A DNA stretch of 64,000 nt from Mantis religiosa (lineage: Eukaryota > Arthropoda > Insecta > Mantodea > Mantidae). The stretch covers positions 172,259,932 to 172,323,931 of the forward strand of contig CM060952.1 in the NCBI GenBank assembly GCA_030765055.1. The letters run 5' to 3'. A program made the translations under genes and the position numbers. Under the pieces are notes generated by a model. The model searched no databases. It was not told the origin of the DNA and saw only the letters and a program-made list of their open reading frames with translations. Shown piece by piece: positions 58,141 through 64,000 of this stretch (the stretch's first letter is position 1; each line of letters begins with the position of its first letter).

Positions 58141-58760
58141 GTGTATTATCCATATAATTCAGTGAATTATAAAATCGCAAGGTTATTAATACTTGAAGCA
58201 AAGGCAAGATCGGTATAATTTTTCCATGCATATTCTAACTCATTATTACGTAAATCTAAAACGAAGTGCGAAGAAGGACAAGGTCTTGAACGTTTCAAGA
58301 CGGCAGGTGGATAGTGTATTATCCACATAATTCAGTGAATTATAAAATCGCAAAGTTATTAATACTTGAAGCAAAGGCAAGATCGGTATAATTTTTCCAT
58401 GCATATTCTAACTCATTATTACGTAAATCTAAAACGAAGTGCGAAGAAGGACAAGGTCTTGAACGTTTCAAGACGGCAGGTGGATAGTGTATTATCCACA
58501 TAATTCAGTGAATTATAAAATTGCAAAGTTATTAATACTTGAAGCTAAGGCGAGATCGGCATATTACTTTTGATGCATGTTCTAACTCAGTATTACGTAA
58601 ATTTAAAACGAGGTGCGAAGGACAAGTTATTTGAACGCTTCAAGACGGCAGGTGGACAGTGTATTATTCACAAAATTCAGTGAATTATAAAATTGCAAGG
58701 TTATTAATTCTTGAAGCAAAGGCGAGATCGCCATATTCCTTTCGATGCATGTTCTAACCT
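58071..58760 (+). repeat. Four tandem copies of a 170-174 bp unit inside the Harbinger element
   Basis: Units start at 58071, 58241, 58414 and 58588, each at (C)A(G/T)TATTACGTAAAT. They contain ACGA(A/G)GTGCGAAG..GGACAAG, TTTCAAGACGG(C/G)AGGTGGA(C/T)AGTGTATTA and AATTCAGTGAATTATAAAAT, ending TGCAT(A/G)TTCTAAC. Units 2 and 3 are nearly identical and share an extra GAA; units 1 and 4 are diverged. Each unit contains the last 20 or so codons of the Myb/SANT-like gene. Confidence 0.92.
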
Positions 58761-58890
58761 CTCGTGTACTTCCGCAGTAACCTTCATAGCAACATGTTTC
58801 GACAGTCTATACCTACGTAAAAATTTTTCTTCGGATAGTTCCGCAAGATCATTTCTCCTCATAGGCCGTACTCTATTATGAATGCCATTT
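58742..58890 (-). pseudogene. HARBI1-type transposase, N-terminal fragment
   Basis: The minus strand from 58878 reads RVRPMRRNDLAELSEEKFLR, RYRLSKHVAMKVTAEVHERL without a stop. This matches the segment ahead of the DDE domain in HARBI1-like transposases (R-x-x-x-(N/D)-x-(F/L)-x-x-L-x-(D/E)-x-x-F-x-x-R-(F/Y)-R-L-x-K-x-x-(A/V)). The protein cuts and rejoins the element at TWA sites. The rest of the gene, including all catalytic residues, has been removed by a deletion that brought it up against the tandem repeats. It is transcribed toward the Myb/SANT remnant. Confidence 0.75.
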
Positions 58891-59105
58891 AGACGATCTT
58901 AAATATAGCAAATCGAAATCAACAGCTGAGTTCATGCTCGCCATCTTGACTATTTACAATTGTTATGGACTTAACATCAGAAATTTGGCGTGTTAGTTTA
59001 ACAAGAGATTTAACACATGTGTTACGCTAACACTTGTTGGTGAAATGCAATGTTCGTTTTAACTATTGTTAAACTCGTGTTAAGTCTTAACATCTGTTGG
59101 TGAAA

Positions 59106-59351
59106 GGCCGCGCTGTGGCTCAGTGGTTAGACCGCTTGGCTTTCACCAAGGCGGCCCGGGTTCGATCCCAAGCGACCACAAAGTGAGATGTGGTGGACAA
59201 CACGGCGCTGGGGCGGGTTTTCTCCGGGACCTCCGGTTTCCCCCGCCATCTCATTCCACCGGTGCTCCATCTTCATCTCATGCATCATCAGTGTCACCGC
59301 CTGCGGTGCCGTATGTAGTAAAAGCGGGCGTTAAACACTACACATTTCATT
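59106..59351 (+). mobile_element. SINE-C inserted in the Harbinger terminal repeat
   Basis: Head GGCCGCGCTGTGGCTCAGTGG (A box) and CCGGGTTCGATCCCAAG (B box), body with GGGCGGGTTTTCTCCGGGAC and CACCGCCTGCGGTGCCGTAT, and a short CATTTCATT tail. Perfect 13-bp duplications TCTGTTGGTGAAA at 59093-59105 and 59352-59364. Confidence 0.94.
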
Positions 59352-59380
59352 TCTGTTGGTGAAATCGGGCATAAGTGTAA

Positions 59381-59814
59381 AGTGTAAAGTAAGCGCGAGG
59401 ATTCAGAATGGTGGGTGATTCGGATTAGTTTTTCAAAATCTGCTCCCTAGGGGACGGTAGTGTACTGTTGTAGGAACGACCTTTATGGACGAAGAACTTA
59501 ACTACCTGGACAGTTAAGTGTATAATACAATAATTGCGTTTCTTCAGAGTAATCGAGCTTCTTTATCAGAAAGGAGGTATGCAATTGCACCAGTTTGGGA
59601 TTTTGTTATTCTTTAAGCTCGTTTAAGATAAATTTATAACGAACGTGCATTGAAATTGCTCCAGAAACTGACACATTAAGAAAATACAGACTTTCTTACA
59701 TCTAATGTTCCTTGTGGTTAAGATAGTTACTTAATCATTACGGCAAACGGACAAAAATAAATACCGCTACAACAACGGACGAAGTGGATAAGGCGGTAAG
59801 ACGGGGATTCAAAT
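59381..59814. other. No recognised feature
   Basis: AT-rich sequence. Nothing recognised. Confidence 0.5.
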
Positions 59815-59905
59815 TTTTTATTTTACTTTTTATTCCTCTACTGTTAAGTCATATCAGACGATGAACGAAATGGATGAAATGATGCTCAAATGAGCCCACA
59901 AAAAT
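59815..59905 (-). mobile_element. SINE-A, 3' fragment
   Basis: CCTCTACTGTTAAGTCATAT, GACGATGAACGAAATGGATG and ATGATGCTCAAATGAGCCCA match the last 90 bp of SINE-A. The head is missing. Confidence 0.75.
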
Positions 59906-60496
59906 GGAGAATGGCACCACCAAAATCTGTGTGGGCACTGTGGGAAAGAAGCAATTCATACGTGGAATATGTATGTGAGATGCATAAAGATATGAATATA
60001 CAGGTGTAAAAATATGTTATTTTGTTCACATGATAACATTATGTACTGAAATTGAATGTTCCACCGTTATTATTTCCATTCCGATTCATCTACTATGCTG
60101 ATGCAGTATATAATGTGTGGCGCACAGTTCCACGTTGCCGCTACAGTTTGAAGCAAATGGTGTTTAGCTCAGGGTAAAGCAATGAGGTTTATCTCAGGGT
60201 ATTTGTGGATATGTATGAAAAGGATGGTTTTATTGACACTGGAATGCCCGTTTCAAACTGATCTAATGACTGCTTCTTTTTATCAGAACATCAAACTTGA
60301 AGTTACCGACCAAGGGTTACCAATATCACTGTTTAGATATGTGAAATGCTTATTACTCGATAACTTAATTCGTTCTTCACGTACATATGAACCAACAAAT
60401 ATCTTATCTCATCGCTTCTGGTCTGCCCTTGATCAAGACAGAACAAGAGGACTGCCCTAATCGGCTTCACGCCGAGGACTGAGTGTCCTCACACTG
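59906..60496. other. No recognised feature
   Basis: AT-rich sequence. A 92-codon frame (60182-60460) has no family signature. Confidence 0.5.
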
Positions 60497-60556
60497 TAAA
60501 GTCTGTTTAGTTAACGCGTGTGCACGCCGGCCTCTCCCTTTGACGAACCCTTATAA

Positions 60557-61102
60557 TCATTTTACAACCCCCGACCCCCCTTCTTCCAGATCGTTCTGCA
60601 AGGTTGCCACCTTTCTCGATACTTCATGAGTATCGTACGAGGTTTCGTCTAAATAAATTATCTTATGTCCATTACTGCGAAACTTCCTTAGTTTTGACAT
60701 TATATATATATAGTACTGCGAAACTTCCTTAGTTTTACATATATATCGCCAAGCTACAAGTCTACTGGATTCCATAATAACCCTTATCTTATTCAAAGTG
60801 CAGTATTTGAAACCCAGCTCCTTTAGGAGACCGCGCAAAGTGAAGCGCCCATAAGGAAAATCACAAATTTCTTGCAAATGTGCAACCAATTCGTCTAAGG
60901 TGGGAGCTCTCCCTTTTGCATAGAATCTATAAATTTCTCGACGAATTAAATCGCACGTGAAATTATCTACTCTAGAGAAACGTTTCATTTTGTTTTCACA
61001 CTTGATCGGGGTCTTTGATATTCCTTTCGTCACAATATTTCTTAATGTATTTCTGTGAATTCCCGCATTTATCATCAGGTTCATTGCATGACCCCTTACC
61101 AA
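60557..61102 (-). pseudogene. Tc1/IS630-type transposase, N-terminal part only
   Basis: A continuous 181-codon frame starts with a helix-turn-helix-like region (AMNLMINAGIHRNTLRNIVT). It continues with DLIRREIYRFYAKGRAPTLD, ELVAHLQEICDFPYGRFTLR, GLLKELGFKYCTLNKIRVIM and SSRLVAWRYI, and ends with GHKIIYLDETSYDTHEVS, which holds the first catalytic aspartate (LDET). The layout of winged-helix domain, L-L-K-x-L-G-F, then IYLDE-T-W matches Tc1/IS630-type enzymes abundant in insects. Here the usual W after DET is S. Everything after the first catalytic block is deleted. A 41-bp tandem duplication (60673-60748) inserted just before LDET scrambles about 25 residues. A separate 60-codon frame at 61576-61394 is not recognised. 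Confidence 0.72.
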
Positions 61103-61226
61103 GATTATTTGTCAGCAAATAATATTTGCACAATATATATACACAATATATAATATATACACAAATAATATTTGTGTTCAAAACAAGCGCTTGAATTGCT
61201 TAGAAACAGTTCCCGTTATAACTTTG

Positions 61227-61227
<1 letters not shown>

Positions 61228-61270
<43 letters not shown>
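61228..61270. repeat. T run, 43 nt
   Basis: Homopolymer inside the Tc1-type element. Confidence 0.95.
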
Positions 61271-61272
<2 letters not shown>

Positions 61273-61641
61273 GCTTTTCCAGTAATATAATTCGGCCCAG
61301 TTATTCACAGTCTTCACTTTGATTATTTTCACTTGACTGAAAGTTATCTACTACTTCATTTGCATTTACCACTCCATTTCCCTCCCACGGTCTCTACTTT
61401 GTGACAACGAATTTCTGCACGTAATGAAACAGATCAACTAGAAGTTGGAACTTTGGCAACTGAGACTCCACGTGGAGTAGACATGCGTCTGTCACTTCGA
61501 GAAATTCAGGGTTGTTATTGGTCCTCAACGACAGTGTTCCATTTCTGAAGTGTGGAGATAGATTTATGACGGTCATTAGTGGGCGGGCGGCTCAGGTTCC
61601 TTTGACTCCGAACTGCATATGCGTTAACTAAACAGACTTTA

Positions 61642-62171
61642 CACAGCTGTGCGTGGGTGTGTAACTTTCACTTTCTCGAAGCCCTTTATACACACAAAGA
61701 TTCCCTTTGTGACTGTTTTGTCCATTGTGATTATTAGGGGTCCGAAGAATGCCTATTCAAACGGAGTCAACTGCTACCCTTTAGAACTCTGCTAAGGACA
61801 CTGTTTCTTACGTTTCTTTTGTTACAACTATTCAACCCCGTTGCTATTCGACTCAATTGCACCTGCACGCGTTCCACACAAATATACATTCCTTTGAAAT
61901 CCATTACGATTTTTCATACATTGCATCCCTTAATTTCAGTATCAATACCAATCCCATTCATCCTCCAATTGCGGGCGATTAGGATTAGTTTCCGCTCGGA
62001 ATAAAAATGAAAACGCTAAGTTCTTATCTGGTAAGAAATATTGCATGATTTATCATTAAGAACGAAAAGTATCCAGGTTCAAACCTCTAGCTGTACTTTG
62101 TGCCAAAACCAATATATAGGTTGAAAGAAGGCACGGACTCAACCAATATGTGTGACATTGGGCTACTTCCG

Positions 62172-62203
<32 letters not shown>

Positions 62204-62717
62204 AAAAAAAAAAACGTGAAGAAACTATTTCAGGGGGACATCTTTCAGGATACCAAAATGTGGCTTATTTTCCCCTTTTTTCGCCCTCTAAGTTTAATGT
62301 GAGGACGGTTATTATCAGGGCTATATGGCATTGAAAGTAGTTAATTTCCCCTCGCATTATTTAACTAAACGCGTCTTAAATTTTAAGGAATAATCCTTTC
62401 CACATTTAGCAGCTAATATATTATCACACTGTCTTCTTACAAAAACAATACGACACTGAAAACTAACAGTAAAATGAATTTAAGATTCTGTCATGAGTAA
62501 ATCGTTTCTATACTGCAACAGTGACTCGTATAAGATGCATTTTGTTTAAACAAAGCAGAAAGTGTTGGTAATTCGATAAGTATCCGTGTTATGAATGAAG
62601 ACGCCAATTTTTTAGAACACAAATTATTTATTTCTCAACAGACCACTCATGGGGATATATGTTTCCAACGTACCTGACGGTGAGTTGCTCCGTTCGTTAG
62701 GTGCTGGTCTACTGATC
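61642..62717. other. No recognised gene; contains an A-rich run
   Basis: AT-rich sequence. A 30-nt A run with one nearby C interruption (62172-62214) could be the tail of an unrecognised plus-strand retroposed sequence. The frames across it are low-complexity. Confidence 0.5.
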
Positions 62718-62730
62718 CCCAGCATACATT

Positions 62731-63610
62731 GGGATTGGGATTTCATTACGGAGGGGATTTGGTACGTAGGCCACCATGCTGAGCCCATTGTTCCTATGCC
62801 CCCAAGTGGGGCACCCCCGGGAGGAAGGATGAGGCGAAGGTGACAGGGCGGCCGATACCAGAGGGCAGGGTCTCTACAGTTTACCTGGATAGAGACTTTC
62901 CCCGACAGGTGAGGACAGCGAACTCGCTCCCCCACAGCGGGACGGCAACGAGCCCAACAGCCGAGCCCTAATGGTCCCAGGCAGGCGATCCAAGCCCTGA
63001 TCCGAGCCCCAAAGGTCCCAGGCTGGCGGTCACGAAATGGTCCCAGCAGAGGAGCGGAGACCGGCAACCGATCTGCCGGAGGAGGAAGTAGTTTACCTCA
63101 GAGCATATCATCCCGCCATGCACCGCCGAGACACCCGCCGACACTGCTACCCTGAAAGAGACCACCAGATGAGAGATGATATGAAATGATAATGGAGATG
63201 AAATTGAGGGACAGGAAATTCGGGGGATGTCATTAACCTACCCAGCATTCGCCTAGCGACCCGGAAGAAACCCCGAAGAAACCCATGGGTCAGGTGGGTC
63301 GGCCACGGGAATCGAACCCGGACCACAGATGAAACCGACTGAAATGAATGAATGTGTAGTGTTTAACGCCCGCTTTTACTACATACGGCACCGCAGGCGG
63401 TGACACTGATGATACATGAAATGAAGATGGAGCACCGGTGGAATGAGATGGCGGGGGAAACCGGAGGTCCCGGAGAAAACCCGCCCCAGCGCCATGTTGT
63501 CCACCACAAATCTCACTTTGCGGTCGCCTGGAATCGAACCCGGGCCGCCTTGGTGAGAGCCAAGCGGTCTAACCACTGAGCCTGAAACCGACTGAGCCAT
63601 CCCGCTCGGT
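62731..63610 (-). mobile_element. SINE-B, best copy, with target-site duplication and a nested SINE-C
   Basis: On the minus strand: head ACCGAGCGGGATGGCTCAGT with A box, B box GGGTTCGATTCCC after the nested insert, the CCGACCCACCTGACCCATGG block, a GC-rich middle, and tail AATCCCAATCCC. Duplications CCCAGCATACATT (62718-62730) and CCCAGTATACATT (63611-63623) differ at one base. Its own length without the insert is about 627 bp, long for a SINE. The GC-rich frames at 62624-63165 are not conserved as protein in other copies. Confidence 0.9.
63343..63582 (-). mobile_element. SINE-C nested in the SINE-B head
   Basis: 240 bp from GGCTCAGTGGTTAG-type head (63582) to a CATTCATTCATTTC tail (63343). 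Perfect 13-bp duplications TGAAACCGACTGA at 63330-63342 and 63583-63595. It splits the SINE-B A box from its B box. Confidence 0.95.
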
Positions 63611-63623
63611 CCCAGTATACATT

Positions 63624-63934
63624 ACACGTTTCATGATCAGTTCACATACTAAAGGATGCGTGTTTTAGAACTGAACACTAATGCTGAACTCCATATGTAT
63701 GAGTGTTTTTTTGTAAATTTACGTCGAACTTCAAATCATATCGAACGACAGAGCTTGTATGTAGGTGCCGTAGTTGATACAGTAGAGCTAAAATGTTCTA
63801 CTTGTTAACGACGATGTAATTACCAGGATTATATTGGTGCCGCCAGTGTGCCAGAATTTCGTCCCACAGGAGTTCTTTTATATACTAATAAATATGACAA
63901 GGGACTATCGCTTCAGCAGAACGCTTAAAATAAC
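63624..63934. other. No firmly recognised feature
   Basis: AT-rich sequence. TTTACGTCGAACTTCAAATCATATCGAACGA at 63717-63748 may be a decayed SINE-A 3' end. Confidence 0.4.
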
Positions 63935-64000
63935 TATCAATCTGGGCTGGATTTGAATCCGCGACCCTAGGTTCAGTGCCTATTAGATCTGAGACCAACC
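63935..64000 (-). mobile_element. tRNA-derived SINE head at the right edge (SINE-D-like)
   Basis: The minus strand reads GGTCGCGGATTCAAATCCAG, a B-box segment preceded by GCACTGAACCTAG. GGTCGCGGATTC also occurs in SINE-D at 14274. The A box would lie beyond the window. Confidence 0.5.

Larger units (their letters stand above)
57604..59377 (+). mobile_element. PIF/Harbinger-like DNA transposon, internally deleted
   Basis: Ends CACTAATGCCCGATTTCACC (left) and CACTTATGCCCGATTTCACC in reverse complement (right) continue as CAACAGATGTTAA. TAA at 57601-57603 and 59378-59380 forms the 3-bp duplication typical of this superfamily. Inside are remnants of both genes expected: a Myb/SANT-like protein on plus and a HARBI1-type transposase on minus. 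A SINE-C lies in the right terminal repeat. Without it the element is about 1.5 kb, against roughly 3 kb for autonomous members, so most of the transposase is gone. Confidence 0.88.
60499..61639 (-). mobile_element. Tc1/IS630-type transposon, internally deleted
   Basis: Perfect 19-bp terminal inverted repeats AAGTCTGTTTAGTTAACGC at 60499-60517 and 61621-61639 are flanked by TA at 60497-60498 and 61640-61641. The 1141-bp element holds a minus-strand transposase fragment and a 43-nt T run (61228-61270). TA duplication and a DDE-type enzyme place it in the Tc1/mariner/IS630 group. Confidence 0.88.

Noticed and set aside
58071..58760. A CRISPR-like or satellite array
   Set aside because: Units of 170-174 bp are contiguous without spacers, only four, and lie inside a DNA transposon in an animal genome.
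62624..63165. A 147-codon GC-rich protein and overlapping frames
   Set aside because: They lie across SINE-B, are Pro/Gly/Arg-rich, and the frames are not kept in the other SINE-B copies.

Overview
ORGANISM. The window is animal nuclear DNA, most likely from an insect with a large, transposon-rich genome. It is AT-rich and has no operons or long intact genes. It holds mariner, Tc1-like, piggyBac-like, PIF/Harbinger-like, Kolobok-like, P-like and hAT-like DNA transposon remains, several jockey-type LINE fragments, at least four tRNA-derived SINE families, a probable solo LTR and very long microsatellites. The species cannot be fixed from sequence alone. The only convincing host genes are two tRNA-Thr(AGT) genes at 42.85 and 45.27 kb. 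LAYOUT. 0-10 kb: a hAT/DUF659-like open frame running off the left edge, a GC-rich repeat (REP-F), two LINE fragments and one unassigned open frame. 10-22 kb: SINE-A, -B and -D copies, a full-length but decayed mariner (12000-13331), decayed LINE RNase H and 3' pieces. 22-30 kb: two more LINEs, a 500-bp AAT array, and a second mariner split by a probable 493-bp solo LTR. 30-34 kb: a THAP-domain P-like element and a hAT/DUF659-like pseudogene. 36-47 kb: LINE, many SINE-A copies, microsatellites, a piggyBac N-terminal remnant, the tRNA-Thr genes, a long hairpin and a 777-bp polypurine array. 47-50 kb: a piggyBac-like element inside a SINE-A and carrying a LINE. 53-56 kb: two abutting Kolobok-like elements sharing one TTAA, then a 5'-inverted LINE. 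57-64 kb: a PIF/Harbinger-like element with both of its gene remnants and a SINE inserted in its terminal repeat, a Tc1-like element, and a SINE nested in a SINE. NAMES USED HERE. SINE-A: about 240 bp, tRNA-like head, ends near GTTGGAGGACGTAAATTACA. SINE-B: about 630 bp, tRNA-like head, TCCTAA tail. SINE-C: about 240 bp with an ATTC-type tail. SINE-D: about 290 bp with an A/CA-rich tail. REP-E: repeat with a tRNA-like segment. REP-F: GC-rich, about 500 bp. LINE-1 and LINE-2 are two jockey-like lineages with several copies each. HOW THE PARTS RELATE. There is no pathway here. The window is a layered record of insertions whose order can be read from target-site duplications. Every transposase or reverse transcriptase seen is truncated or broken, so none of these copies looks autonomous.
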